A stretch of DNA of 64,000 bases from Dromiciops gliroides (GCF_019393635.1 NC_057862.1:675668314-675732313); one strand, 5' to 3'. Positions 1-12,011 are shown, counted from the first letter of the stretch. A program made the numbers and translations. Notes: a model not told the origin generated them from the letters alone.

Positions 1-924
1 TAAATAAATGTATGCTGGACATATCTTCCTGACAAGGTCCAGCACTCTATCCATTGGACCACCAAACTGCCCTTAGATGTTAAAAGACTTGTTTCTAGCA
101 TGTGTCAGAGGTGGAATCTGTATATGTTTAAATATTAGTATATTCTTTACTCTTATGTGATGTAAGCTCCCTGAAGACACAATTATTTCATTTTTGTCTC
201 TTTATCTCCAGAGCCTAGCAGTCCCTTAGTCAACAGGCATTTATTAAACCTTTACTCTGTGTCAGGCATTGTGCTAAGAACAAAGGATACAGAGAAAAGG
301 CAAAACCTTGTCTCTCCTCTCAGGGAGCTCACGTTGTGAGACCAATAATTCATAATTAAAGAATGCTTATTGATGGATTAATTTATGGATATGGAATCAG
401 TCATCCTAAGAGTTAGTTATCTCTCCCATCACCTACAAATTTCACCAGCATTCCTTCTTCCAAATCATGGATAAAATGTTAACTTGTCCAGACCCAAACT
501 CAGATGCTTAAGCCTCTTCATAAGATGTGTCCTTTCAAGTTCATATAGATTTCTTTGCATCTGGACATTTGGACAGTCCCAAATCCACTTATCTTTCTTT
601 TCATCTCACTCACATTCCTCCATTTCATCCACAAGTATGGCAAGAGGAACTCTGACAAATGCTTTGCTGAAATCTAGGTGGATTTTGAATGACCAGGAGT
701 CCAGGCTGTATAGCTCAGAAACTTACTAGTTGTGTGATGATGGACAAGTCACTTAAACTCCCTCAGCCTCACTTTTCTCATCTGTATAATGAAGATAACA
801 ATAGCACCCCCACTTCCAAGTTTGAAAATCAAATGAAGTAATATTTGTCAAGTGCTTTGCAGGTCTTAAAATGTTATTTATTCATTCATTCATTTTATTA
901 TTATTATATCAAGGTGAAAATGAG
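1..924. other. Gene-free left edge with old repeats
   Basis: No gene is seen here. Positions 150-260 look like the 3' end of an L2 element (ending in a TTTATTAA-type tail). Positions 230-350 resemble an old LINE-type repeat with the 'tgtgtcaggcattgtgctaag' style core. Positions 420-690 resemble a CR1/L3 LINE fragment in antisense, including the 'atgctttgctgaaatctagg' stretch. Positions 735-880 are a MIR on the + strand, with the typical 'catctgtataatgaagataa' region. Families are assigned by eye, so exact edges are uncertain. Confidence 0.55.
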
Positions 925-1139
925 AACATTTTGGAAGAAGCAGAAATTACTTTGTTACTCAAGGAAAACTAAAAGGAAGAGGTATCTTGGAATGAGTTCT
1001 CTCTCTTAGGGGAGGAGTTGAAAGAAAATTCTTTGTTCATCATTTAGTCAAGTAAACAAAGATATTTCTCCCTGGAGAGTGAAATATAACTTCTGCTCAA
1101 AATATTAGCTTGTAGGCCCTGTGGAATAAAAATTGCATA

Positions 1140-1450
1140 TATTAATGAAAGTTCAAAACCTCCCCGAAGTAAAATGTAATTTGTTCTCTACCAGAAGATT
1201 CATTCATCAGGGAGATCAAAAACCATGCAATCTCAGATTCATAACAGATTTCAGAGCACAAATACTCCAAGCTCCTCCCAATTTCTACAATATCAATAAA
1301 ATGGCCAGCCATCATCTGCTTGAAGACCTCCAATAAAAGGGATCTACTATTTCTGGAGTGAGCCCAATGAATTTCTGGGCAATATGCATGTTTAGGAACC
1401 TTTTCTTTAAGTGAAGATAAATCTGCCTCTCTGCACCTTCCACCTAGCAC
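1140..1450 (-). repeat. CR1/L3-like LINE fragment
   Basis: The stretch resembles the 3' part of a CR1/L3 element in antisense ('...tgcttgaagacctccaataa...'). A diverged copy is present in unit B at about 41120-41370, so the insertion predates the duplication. Family assignment is by recognition of the conserved phrases only. Confidence 0.5.
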
Positions 1451-1579
1451 TCTGAGCTTTATCCTCTGGAATCTAGGTAAATTTTATCTGTATCTAGGTG
1501 GATCTTAGGCAGTGATTGTGTGCCTCCATCAAGCACTTCACTTTCCTATAGTAGCAATAGACTTTTCATCCTTTCATCA

Positions 1580-1910
1580 CCACACACACTTATTAAGTGC
1601 TTACTATGTGTCATGATCTGTGTTAAATCCTGGAGACACAGAAAAAAGCCAGAAACTGTCCCTTCCTAAAGGAGTTCAATAAGAGATACAACTTGCTAAT
1701 AACTATTATGTTTGAAATATATAAAATGTAAATGTCAGGTAATCATCCAGGGTTAGGGGTAGGGGTGGTGTGGGGGCTGAGCAAAGCTTTCTGTAGAAGG
1801 TGAAATGTGAGTTTTCAATCTTGAAGAAATTCAGAGAAATTAGAAGTCAGAGGTGAAAGAAGAGTGTTGGAGCAGCCATGGAGGAAAGGCAGGATAAATG
1901 AAATGGATTG
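1580..1910 (+). repeat. Old LINE-type interspersed repeat
   Basis: It contains the recurrent core 'taagtgcttactatgtgtca', then a 'ctgtagaagg tgaaatgtgag' region and a 'cttgaagaaa' region. Related pieces lie at 28725-29000, 43735-44010 (the unit B counterpart) and 57610-57900. The pieces look like fragments of one old L2/CR1-type element, but the family name is not certain. Confidence 0.45.
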
Positions 1911-2099
1911 CCATTTTTGAGGAAGAGGAAGTCACAGATTGTGACTCCTCCATCAGGTCATTAGATTCCTCAGGACAGGGTTTGTCTTCCTTATCACTGT
2001 TTTCCTTACTGAGAAATCAGGCTTTCACTCTCCCACCAAACTAAGAGCTCCCCAAGAATGCATCTACCCCGTCAGGATTATTACTTCTTAAATAAGCTC

Positions 2100-2346
2100 G
2101 GGGCAGCTATGTGGCTCAGTGGATAGATTGCCAGTCCTGGAGTCAGAAGGACCTGAGTTCAAATCCAGCCTTGCTAAGTGACCCTGGGCCAGTCATTTAA
2201 CCTTGTTTGCCTCAGTTTGCTCATCTATAAAATGAGGTATAAAAAGAAATGGCAAATCATTCCAATATCTTTGCCAAGAAATCCCCAAATAGGGTCATGA
2301 CGAGTTGGATTTGACTAAAAAATTAAAAATGAACAACAACAAAAAG
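2100..2346 (+). repeat. Long marsupial SINE (tRNA-derived, long form)
   Basis: It starts with 'ggggcagctatgtggctcag' and runs through the 'ctcagtttgctcatctataa' middle and the 'caatatctttgccaagaaa' region to an AACAACAAC-rich tail. The same insertion is present in unit B at 44228-44492, so it is older than the duplication. Confidence 0.85.
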
Positions 2347-2886
2347 ATAAATCAACTTAATTCAACCAACATTTGCAAAAACTACCTATGTTCATGGCAC
2401 TGTGCCAGTCCCTGCTCTTCATCTCTCCCCAAACACATGGTGGTTATTATATTGTATGGTTTCCTTTCTTTACCACATTTCATTTCTACTCTTATACCTG
2501 TCAGTACATGGTAGGTTCTTTCTAACATCAGCTGTCCCAGCTAGACGTGATAGGACAGCAGAGACTTAGACTCATCCCCAAATGAAAGGGGATAAGAGGT
2601 TGGGAGCCCTGGGGCACAAAGGAGCCTCATTTCCCTCTCAGGCAATGTGAAAGGAACAAGATTTGGGCACTGGTAGCTACAAAAATTGAGCTGAAGTTGA
2701 GGAAACCAAACAATCTTCAGCATAAGAAAAGAAAGCAAAAGAGAGGGCCATTCTTATTCAGGCTACACATTCTAAGATATTTGCTCTGAGAGAAAATGAG
2801 GCAGGCGAGCCTTCTTGAAAATAGGGAGGAAGAGCTTAGACTATTAAACTCTAGTGATGGAGGAGACTTAGTCCTTGCTCTTTTAA

Positions 2887-2889
<3 letters not shown>

Positions 2890-2917
<28 letters not shown>

Positions 2918-3052
2918 TTGTGGCAATTGGGGTTAAGTGACTTGCCCAGGGTCACACAGCTAGTAAGTGTTAAGTGTCTGAGGTCGGATTTGAACTCAGG
3001 TACTCCTGACTCCAGGGCTGGTGCTCCATCCACTGCGCCATCTAGCTGCCCA
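2890..3052 (-). repeat. WSINE1-type SINE, antisense
   Basis: A poly-T run is followed by the antisense SINE body, ending in 'gccatctagctgccca'. The flanks carry a target-site duplication, 'gtccttgctctt', at about 2870 and 3053. The unit B counterpart near 45030 is uninterrupted, so this copy inserted after the duplication. Confidence 0.95.
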
Positions 3053-4208
3053 GTCCTTGCTCTTAATGACCACCTAGACTCATGTGGGTGACATAGCCCA
3101 TGACTCTAAGTGACTATTAATCTGATGGGGAGAAGAGATGTAGACACAACACACACACACACTCAATGAACTGAGAAGGGACTGGACATAGATGGACAGT
3201 TTCTTCCCCAAATCTGTCCACATTCTAAAGGGAAGATTACCCACCTTTTGTAAATTCTCCCCAAAATTTCCTCCTCTATCATTCATTTACAAAGTCATGG
3301 AGATTGAACCAATTTTTGATAGGGGAAGAGACCATTTCTGTTTGTTAATTCCTTTCATTGTCACATTAATTTTATATCAAAGTTAAATGTTCTTACTCTT
3401 AGGTTGATGTCCCCTGAATTGTCTGGGAATGGAGAATGTGCTATTGGATTCAGTAAGCTTTTGTTAAGCATATAATAACTGTGAGGCACTATGACAGATT
3501 CTAGAGATATAAAGAAATGAATAAGGAACTTTGAATATGCCTTTACCATGTAATAAACACTGTAACAAATTTTGGGGAAACTCCCAGAAAACCCTGTATA
3601 AATGTACGGCAGGACTTCATTATACTAAGAGTTCTCCATTATTCTTTACCATCCTTTCTTGGCACTATTTCACTCTCTGATTGCAGAAGCATAAGAATCC
3701 ACCCTATCACTGACTTTCAAGGACAGTATTGTATTTCCAGTTAAATACATTGGCTACTTATGATCCTGGCACTGGGCAGAGATGCTCCCATTAGTCTTCT
3801 GTATATCCCACATTTAATGGTGATGCTTTGAATTTCCCTCCTGTGCCCCATGTCTTAGAGGGATAGGCCAGTTGGAGGTTCCTTCTCTATAAGGAATATG
3901 TCATAACAATCAAAGTTGATCCAAGGTGTAATGAGCTGCTTCATAAAGTAGTGAGCTCCCCCTTACCCAAGGTCTCTGAGCAGAGGGTGTCTGATCTCTG
4001 GCCAGGGATTCTTGAGTAGCAGAATTCTGCTTTTATATGGTTTCTACTAAAGTGCCATTCAGGTCCCTTCCATCCCTAAGAACCTGTGCTTCTGGGATTC
4101 TTTCTAGAAAGTGCAGTATTGTGAATAGCACCCCCAAATGGAAACTGGTTCTGTCCCCTGGTGATTTCCCCTTTTCACTCCTTTCCCTCTGTCCACAGAA
4201 ACATATTG

Positions 4209-4726
4209 TCTTCCTCTTCTTTCATGTTATGAAGATTTTAGCATAGCTCAGCACCAAGAAAAAGACTGCCAGGATGCTCAGGGTGACAGTCCAAGGACTT
4301 TCCAGCAACTGCAGAAAATGACCCAACAAATCAATCAGTGTGAAGGAAGACAATTTTTGTCATGGGGATTGGGTATGTGTCCAGTGGGACATCTGCTCTT
4401 GGGCCACTCACCAACATGGATGGACATGGGAAGGGGACTGGAGAATTCTACAGACTCACTCCCTAGGATTTGGCTCAACCAGTTTGGCTGAAAAACTCAC
4501 CAGGGTACAACAGCTGGTTTCTCCAGCTCACTAGGCTCTACCACACAAGTGTAACCTGCCTCTGTGTCCCCTAGGGGGAGCTCCAGGGTGACTCAGAGAG
4601 AGAAAGTATCCATATGGTCTTCTCCCATATTGTGATGGATCTGGGCTAGGAGCCTGTGCCAAAGCAGGAGAAGGTGATTGTGCCATTGGGGGAATCACGG
4701 CAGGACACAGACACCTCAGAAAAGCA
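4209..4726 (-). pseudogene. Inverted MHC class I-like relic: alpha-3 and transmembrane exons
   Basis: Read on the minus strand, 4726-4501 matches the alpha-3 exon of the intact gene at 30083-30361. It begins after a TTAG acceptor, keeps the 'GYTCVVEH'-like segment and ends at a gtgag donor. It is 226 nt long rather than 279, because the region coding the CD8-contact loop is missing. An extra base near its start also shifts the frame. After a 192-bp intron (183 bp in the intact gene), 4308-4209 matches the transmembrane exon, read as 'WTVTLSILAVFFLVLSYAK'. The Trp before the basic run has become a TGA stop, and the donor GT is lost. No alpha-1, alpha-2 or leader exon was found on this strand nearby. 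It is non-functional and lies opposite to the intact gene. Confidence 0.85.
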
Positions 4727-4799
4727 CTAAGGGAAGAAAGCAAGAGAGAAGGCATTATACCTAACACTCATTAGGATCTGTACACTGTATTTCCTTGTA

Positions 4800-4970
4800 C
4801 TCTTCCATGAACTCTATATCTTGCACTGGGCTATTTACATGCAGTTCTCTTAATTACTATAGGAACCCCACGAGGGCAAAAACAATTTTGATTTAAAAAA
4901 AATTCCCAGTACTTAGCCTAGTGCGTGGCACATACTAAGTGCTTTATAAATTCTTATTAGTTAAGTTATC
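4800..4970 (+). repeat. L2 3'-end fragment
   Basis: It has the typical L2 terminal phrases 'gcgtggcacatactaagtgc' and 'tataaattcttatt'. It is short and diverged. Confidence 0.5.
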
Positions 4971-5029
4971 GTCATTATTGATGGTGAGCTATTAACATCT
5001 GGAACAGACTGTCAGAATAGGAATTGGTT

Positions 5030-5177
5030 GGGGCAGCTAGATGGCACAGTGGTTAAAGCACCGGCCCTGAATTCAGGAGGACCTGAGTTCAAATCCGGCC
5101 TCAGACACTTGACACTTACTAGCTATGTGACCCTGGGCAAGTCACTTAACCCCCATTGCCTGCAAAAAAAAAAAAAA
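5030..5177 (+). repeat. WSINE1-type SINE
   Basis: A full-length SINE body with a poly-A tail. It is flanked by the direct repeat 'agaataggaattggtt' at about 5014-5029 and 5177-5192, a clean target-site duplication. Confidence 0.95.
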
Positions 5178-5544
5178 GAATAGGAATTGGTTTCCCTCTC
5201 ATTACAGTATTCAAATAAAGGCTAGATGAACAACTATTGGGAATGTTTTAGACAGAAATGCTTTTCAGGTATGGGGTGGCCTGTGAGGTCCTTATACAGT
5301 CTGAAATTCTGAGTCTGTCATACCAGGAGATGTCTAAGCTGGCTACAAGTGGTGATAAGCATCTGATTTGTTATACAAGCCATACTCAAAGCTTCACCTG
5401 CTTGGAAGGACCAACCAGAAAACACTGGTGCCTTGGATCATGATTCCCTACCTGGGAACCATGGATGCCTACCACCTGGGCTCCATCTTAGATATCCAGT
5501 TTAGCAAAAATGATCACAGGGATGTAAGTCTATAGGGTGGAGTG

Positions 5545-5840
5545 GGAAGGATGCTGAGCTTGGAGTGATAGCACCTGCCTGATTGAAATCCTGCCTCTGC
5601 CTCTGTGGGACTTTGGACGAGTAGTTTCACTTCTCTGGGTCTCAGCTTCCTCTAAATGAGGATATGAGAGGGTTGGGGAAGAAGGCTTCTGAGGTCCCTT
5701 CCAAGCTTTGAAGAACTGGAAGAAAGCATAGAATCCATCTCGTCCAGTCCCCTCATTTTACAGGTGGAGAAATTAAGGCCCAGGGAAAGGGAGTTGCTCT
5801 GATTCATATAGCAGATTTGAGATTAAAATCTGTGTTCTTT
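5545..5840. repeat. Two MIR fragments, + then -
   Basis: 5545-5720 reads as a MIR on the + strand ('ctctgggtctcagcttcctc'). 5720-5840 reads as an antisense MIR ('ctcattttacaggtggagaa' and 'ttaaggcccaggga'). Confidence 0.65.
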
Positions 5841-5850
5841 CCACTGAATG

Positions 5851-5998
5851 TTTTTTTGTTTGGTGGGGCAATGAGGGGTAAGTGACTTGCCCAGAGTCAC
5901 ACAGCTAGTAAGTGTCAAATGTCTGAGGCCAGATTTGAACTCAGGACCTCCTGAATCCAGGGCCAGTGTTTTATCCACTGTGCCACCTAGCTATCTCC
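5851..5998 (-). repeat. WSINE1-type SINE, antisense
   Basis: A T-rich start followed by 'aagtgacttgcccagagtca' and ending 'gccacctagctatctcc'. A clear target-site duplication was not seen. Confidence 0.9.
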
Positions 5999-5999
5999 T

Positions 6000-8900
6000 G
6001 ATATGCTTTTGATATATGATAAAACTATGTATCATAAGTATATATTATTTTTCAAATATATGAAATTCTGTCTTCATAGTTCATATTTATATGTCTTAAG
6101 TTACCTTTATTTAGGTGTATAATCAACTCCTGGTTTTTTGTTGACATAATACACTATTCCATTCCCTTTGGAATACAAAGTAATTAGGTCTTCAAATTGC
6201 CTTTCCTTTCTATTTGAACATCTTTCTTCCTGCCACTTTCAAAATGCATTTGTCATTGAAACTGTTAAATTGAACCACCATGTATCTTGGAGTTGGGAGA
6301 GTGTTTTGAATTCTTTTGATCTGTGGCTTGCTGTCTATATTTTATAATCTAGGCAAGTTTGTTGTATTACATTATAATTGTAGTTTGATTTTTTTGTTTG
6401 TTTTCTTCTGAAAGACCTATCATCCTCAAATTTCCAAGTATGTCCTATCTTCAAGGTCAATTGTTTCAGCATAATAGAATTTGTGTTTTCTTTTAACATT
6501 ATTGCATTTTTATGTCTCTTCTGACAATAGTTTTTCCTTTTAGAAATGTTTTTTTCAAATCTGTTGTTGATATTGAAAGGAACACATTGGATAGGGACTC
6601 ATAAAGGACTAAAGCCCAGAAGAAAAATCTCCCTTATAGCTTGCCTGGATGAATCATGGAATATAGATGTAGATAAAAATGAATGGTTTACTTAATAATC
6701 AAGGAAGTGGGAAATTTTCATAAAGAAAAACTAAACAAATAACCGTGTGTATTGGCCTTAAGGGTGAAGGGAAAGTCCAGTTCAAATTCTACTATCTAGA
6801 CTCTGCCCTACTGGTTATGTCTCCTTTGTCTGTACTCCATTCTCTTTAAAGTAACTCCTTACCCCTTTCAGGACATTAGCAGCTTACTTTATTATGAAAA
6901 TTTTTTTCTGATTATCTCAAAATGGTTGAGTTCACTTCAGAATCATTCCCAGCCCTTTCCCAATGTTTCAGCTTATGTCCTTGTTTTTCACACTCTATGT
7001 ATGTATCATCTGAGTACAATTTTCTCTCCTCTATCTAGCCTGGGGATATTTGAGAAGGGTTGTTTTTCTCCCATCAGACCTAGAAGGTCATTATCTCAGT
7101 CTTCTTTTTTCTTACCTACCTTTGTCCTCCTTGACTTACTTGGCTGGGCCTCGTTGAGGGAACCACACTAAGCATAAGTAGCTAGAATGTGCATGAATGA
7201 GCTGCTTTCCTTCCATGACTCTCCATTTCTATTCTGTAGGCAATTTCCTGATCTACTTAACAATACTTTATTTGGGGAAATGGCTTATCCTCAAACCTTG
7301 AATCCCAAATATTGTTTTCAGGGGAAATGTGGCTCCTATAATCTCAAGGGCTCCTGAATCCTCATCCTTAACCTAGTGAGTGATGGCTCAACCAGGATTC
7401 TACCCTCTTATCATTTCCAGTGGGGACATTTTGTCACCAAGGAGAATTAGTTTCTTCTTGGTAGGCATAAGAGTAGCAATGGAGCCTTTGAGAAGGGCAG
7501 AAAACCCTTAGAGGCCTTAACCGCTTAGAGCAGGGAACAATATAGTCCTAGGAATTTCAAAATGTTAGTAGAAATAAATTTATCTAAGAAATTATCAAGG
7601 TTGATGAGGAAGAAAAAACATGCTTTGGAGGTAGTTTCAATCTGACAAGGGAGATAAAGTCATAACATCTAAGTTAATGTTTATATTCAACATGCAGTAC
7701 ATGGTCAGGAAATGATTGATATTAAGGTCACAGGATTCAGGAATGATTACTCACACAGTAGGAATTACAGACCTTGTATAAGTGGTGCTCAATGTGCCCA
7801 GACATCTCTAGACAGAAATTCCATTGCATCAAACCACAAACCTGTGTTGATGTTGGGGAAGGTGATGTGTTCATGAATGATGGGTCCTGGAGGAGTGGGA
7901 GAGAAGGTGGTTGAGAAGGAGAGAGTTCCCAGGAAACGCCTTCATACTCCTGGTCATCCCCTGATCCACTAAGAAATGATTTCGTTCTTTAATAATCCTT
8001 CTACCATTCTTTACCTCATAATCTCCTATCCAGATATGCAACCTTCCCTTCAAATTTTAACCTTTTGGTTTTTGTGGTATCTGGAGATCTTCTCCACTCT
8101 CACACTGAAAAAGCAGTGCAGGAACTGGGGATGCCATCAAAGAGAAGCCTTTTGGGAGTGACCCAATTGTTGGCCACTATTAGGGAAGTGAGCAAAACCA
8201 AATGTCAAGTAGGTGTCTGTGGGAGGAGAACCAGACCTTGGGCTGTGAGTGGGGGGGATACAAAGAGGAAGTTCAAGGAGGAAGAAGGATTGATCAAGGG
8301 AATTTATAGAACATTTCTGACATTGTCTCAGAATCACTTATAGGTCACTTGAATACTACTGGAGGGAGGGGAAAGGGATGCACAAAAGTAACTATAATAT
8401 GAATGAAAGTGCAAAAGGTCTGGGAAAAGCCATAAGAAAATAAATGAGGGAGAGATCACCTTTACTTGGTCAGTCCTAGGGGCAAGTAGCACATGGACAA
8501 CATGAGTTCAACTTTTAAAGAAAGGAAGACACTCAACATATGTAAATTGGAGGAAGAAAGGAGTCCATTCCACAAAATGAGGACTGCATTAGCCAAGATA
8601 GAGAAACAGGAGAAGGTAGGGTAAGAACACGATATAGAGAAAATGCTAGTTATTTCTAGAATGTATGTAAAAGGGAGCAGAAAGTAAAAAGACTGGAAAT
8701 GTAGCCTGAAGCCACACTAGAAAAAATAAAACCTTTAATGCTCAAGTCGGTAATTTTAATGGGTAGATCCCCACAGCTTTTTGGTAAAGGAATGACGTGA
8801 ATGGGGCGGGATATGAGGAAGATGATGTAGTAATACCTATGGTAAGAGGGAAGAGTGACAGAGGTAGGTAAGCCTATCAGGAGACTATTACAAAAGGATA

Positions 8901-9150
8901 AGTGAAATGAGATGAGGAATTGAAGAAGGGCATTTGGAATTCAGGTGGTCAGAGAGTGGTCAGACATGCACAATATCATGGTGGCTGAATCCATACATTA
9001 CGATGACTGATTGAATAATTGAAGTGGTGGAGAGGAAGGATTGAAAGCCTGTTCCTGGGAGGTTGGTGACTTCAATAATCTGAGTAGAGAAGTTAGAAGA
9101 AGACATGGGTTTTGCCATAAAGATGATGAATTTGTAAGACTATAGAATCA
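6000..9150. other. Gene-free stretch, mostly unique
   Basis: 6000-7200 is AT-rich and repeat-like, without a family I can name. 7200-9150 is single-copy-looking sequence whose counterpart is at 45050-45490 plus 47890-49475 in unit B. Short frames at 8065-8343 and on the minus strand at 8137-8337 are not kept in the paralogue, so I do not regard them as genes. Confidence 0.6.
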
Positions 9151-9153
9151 GAG

Positions 9154-9417
9154 AGGGCAGCTGGATGGTGCAATGGATAAGCACATAAGGAACATTCATC
9201 TTCCTGAGTTCAAATATAGCCTCAGACACTTACTAGCTGTGTGACCTTAGGCAAGTCACTTAATCCTGTTTGCCTTCATTTCTCATCTTTAAATGAGCTG
9301 GAGAAGGAAATGGCAAACTACTCCAGTTTCTTTGCAAAGAATACTCTGAATGGGATCACAGAGAGTTGCACATGACTGAAATGACTCAACCACCACCACC
9401 ACCACAACAACAACAAA
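9154..9417 (+). repeat. Long marsupial SINE with CAC/CAA tail
   Basis: The body continues through 'ctggagaaggaaatggcaaa' to a tail of CAC and CAA triplets. The orthologous insertion in unit B (49474-49787) has a long CAG tract at the same place. Confidence 0.85.
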
Positions 9418-9695
9418 AGGCTCAGAGATCTAGAGCTGGAAGGAGTCTCAATGGTCATTTAGTTCAATCCTCTTATTTGATAAATGAGTGAATTGAGGCC
9501 CAGAGATATTTAGTTGCTTGCCTGAGGTCACACAGGGAGAAAACATCCAGTTTAACACCCAGATCTACAGGGGTTTCAACACAGGTTCTCTGACATTAAA
9601 TTCATTCATCTTTCTGTTCTCTGCTGATTCGAACATTTTCTTGACCTGTTTCCAACCTCTGACACTGTGGATCACCCTCTTTTCCTTGAGACTCT

Positions 9696-9845
9696 CTTTT
9701 TTTTATTTTTGCAGGGCAATGAGGGTTAAGTGACTTGCCCAGGGTCACACAGCTAGTAAGTGTCAAGTGTCTGAAGTCACATTTGAATTCAGGTCCTCCT
9801 GAATACAGGGCTGGTACTTTATCCACTGCCCCACATAGCTGCCCC
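9696..9845 (-). repeat. WSINE1-type SINE, antisense, unit A only
   Basis: Flanked by copies of 'agactctctttt' (about 9689 and 9848). The unit B site near 50060 lacks it, so it inserted after the duplication. Confidence 0.93.
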
Positions 9846-9859
9846 CAAGACTCTCTTTT

Positions 9860-10980
9860 CTCCTGGTTCTTCTCCTATTATATTGCTGCTTCTCAGTTTT
9901 GCTGAATTTTTATCCATGTCAAACAGAAAATTACTGAGGACGTCTCTCCAGCCTCTGTTTTGGCCCCCTTCCCCTTTTATCACTTGTTCCTCTGTGTTCA
10001 GTTCACTCCACAAATGATTCTCAAATCCATTTTTCCATCCTCTTTCTCTCCTGGGCACCGGTTCCTCACCATTAATTTCCTATTGGACATCCCTTTGCCA
10101 TCTCAAACTCAACATGTCCAAACCAGAACTCATTACCTTTCCCCCAAAACCCTGCCCTTTTCTGAATTTCACTATTACTGTTGAGAACACCTCTATCCTT
10201 CCTGTCACCCGGGGTCTTAACGTGTCATCACTAATTCCTCTCTCTTACACAAATCACATAGCCAATCCTTTTTTTACATCTTGCCCTATTCTAGTTCAGA
10301 CCCTCATCACCTCAGCTCTGAACTATTGCAATAGCCTCTAATTGGTTTTAATGCCCAAAGTATATTCCTACTCTGAATCTCCTACAATCTGCTTCTCCAG
10401 TGTTTGCCTAAAGGTCTAACTATATCAACTCTCTCTGATCAATAAACTCCAGTGGTTTCCTATTACTCCTAGGGAAAAATATAAATATGACAAAATTTAA
10501 TATTTATCATAACCTGACCCCCATCCTGCCTTTCTAAACTTCTTATATTCCACTATATCCCAGACATACGACCCAGACATAATAGCCTAATTGTTGTTAT
10601 TTGCATGTGACATTCCATCTTTCATCCCTCCCAGCTTTTGACTCTTAGAATCTCTGGGTTCCTTTAAAAATTCTGCAGAAGATTATTACTTGTCCCTCAG
10701 TCACTAGTGCCATCCATTCTAAGATGACTTTGTGAAGTTCCGTCTCACTTAGATCCGATTGGTGATATCATGGTCCTCTTCAAGAATGAAGAATCAACCA
10801 CCACCACCACCACCACCTTCCACTGACTGTATTTGCCTAATATGTTTTGGTTTACATGTGTTGTTCCTCCATTAGACTGTAACCTCCGGGAGGGTAGCAA
10901 TTATTTTGATGTCCTTTGTATCTTTGGTACATAGCCCTGTGCCTGGTATGTGTTAAGTGCTTAATGAATGCTTACTGGTT
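9860..10980 (+). repeat. L2 LINE fragment including 3' end
   Basis: Characteristic L2 phrases in order: 'ctcaaactcaacatgtccaa', 'aataaactccagtggtttcc', then a terminal 'gtgcctggtatgtgttaagt' region. Reading frames here (such as 9960-10184) are remnants of this element. The unit B counterpart is 49990-51380. A marsupial SINE-like piece around 10690-10800 with a CCACCA repeat is embedded. Confidence 0.75.
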
Positions 10981-11779
10981 GATTGTTCTGCATGAGCTGA
11001 GCACTTGAGAGATACCCACAAGGCAGTTAGAACTACAAGTGCAGAGCTGCAGGGAGAAGTTCAGGTGGACACATAGATAAGGTGATCACCAATGTGGAGG
11101 TGGCAACCAAACCCAGGAACAAATATGAGACAAGTTTCTCTAGGACCAGCCACGTAAGACCCAATCATTCCCCCAGATTCATACACTAGGATGAGACATA
11201 GTACAGCTCTAAGAGAAAGCCTGACTCTGAGACAGTTAGACACCAGCATGTAAAGATTACCTGTGTGATTCAATGCCCAGCCCTGCAAAATAACCCAATT
11301 AGGTCAGGGACTGACATTGTTGGGATAGTGATCACTGACAAGAGAGCTTCGTCCAGTTATTACTGTGCCTACTGTGCCCTGTACATAGTAGATGCTTAAA
11401 ATTTGTTGAATGGATTGAATTCAATTAAACATAGTCAGTCGACTTCTGGCTTTGTAAACTAATTTGCTAACTTCTTCCTTAGGGACTTGGGGCCCTGCTT
11501 CTATAGCATCAGTACTTAGAAGACTGGAATCAATGAGCCACAGCCCCTTGTTGGCATAAGTCATTGCCATGGATAGACATCTAAAGGCATCTATCGTTTT
11601 AAATTAAAGATCCTTTTGAGGAGAGGGTGCCATCTCCACCACTGATGGGCAGAGAAGCCCAAGAGAACTGGCAATAACTATATTTCCTGGCCACCAACTC
11701 GGCTAATAGCTCAGTCCCCACAACTATATCCCGTGGTGGAGAGGTGACCTGTCAACGACCTCTATAAATTCTATCCTCT

Positions 11780-12011
11780 CCCCTGCTCCTCAGCAATCAC
11801 AAGTATTGGAGACCCAGAAAAGAAACTCTAAGCACCAAAAGCCTTCATAACCAAATGGCGTTTTGACATCAAAATTGGTTATGATTTCATCAATGAAAAT
11901 GATATTAAAGAAGAGGCATTACCATTTACTTTACCACCATACCCCAAGGATCTTGGGACCCTTCCACCTAACTTCCAGATGACAGCTCCTGTGTGTTGTC
12001 TACCCCATTAG
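11780..12011 (+). pseudogene. Cold-shock-domain (Y-box protein-like) relic, unit A copy
   Basis: The frame around 11848-11930 reads 'FDIKIGYDFINENDIKEEAL'. This resembles the YBX-family cold-shock domain around its RNP1 motif (GYGFI in functional proteins, here GYDFI) and the following ND-TKED stretch. It lacks about 15 nt relative to the unit B copy (the LGTV part) and has an upstream in-frame stop, so it is not functional. No other YBX exon or poly-A tail is evident, so whether it arose by retroposition cannot be told. It lies 0.5 kb upstream of the class I leader exon, as in unit B. Confidence 0.65.

Larger units (their letters stand above)
3075..7225. other. Segment present only in unit A
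   Basis: Sequence on both sides (to about 3070 and from about 7225) continues directly at 45040-45070 in unit B, so these roughly 4.1 kb are either an insertion in A or a deletion in B. It contains an inverted class I relic (4209-4726), CR1/L3-like pieces around 3850-4080 and 4980-5260, an L2 3' end at 4800-4970, SINEs and MIRs. The stretch 6000-7200 is AT-rich, with no recognisable gene. Confidence 0.7.

Noticed and set aside
5100-5130. tRNA-like boxes in SINE bodies as tRNA genes
   Set aside because: The A/B-box-like sequences belong to tRNA-derived SINEs; no free-standing cloverleaf was recognised.
8065-8343. 92-codon frame in single-copy sequence
   Set aside because: The matching region in unit B (48250-48530) does not keep the frame or start.
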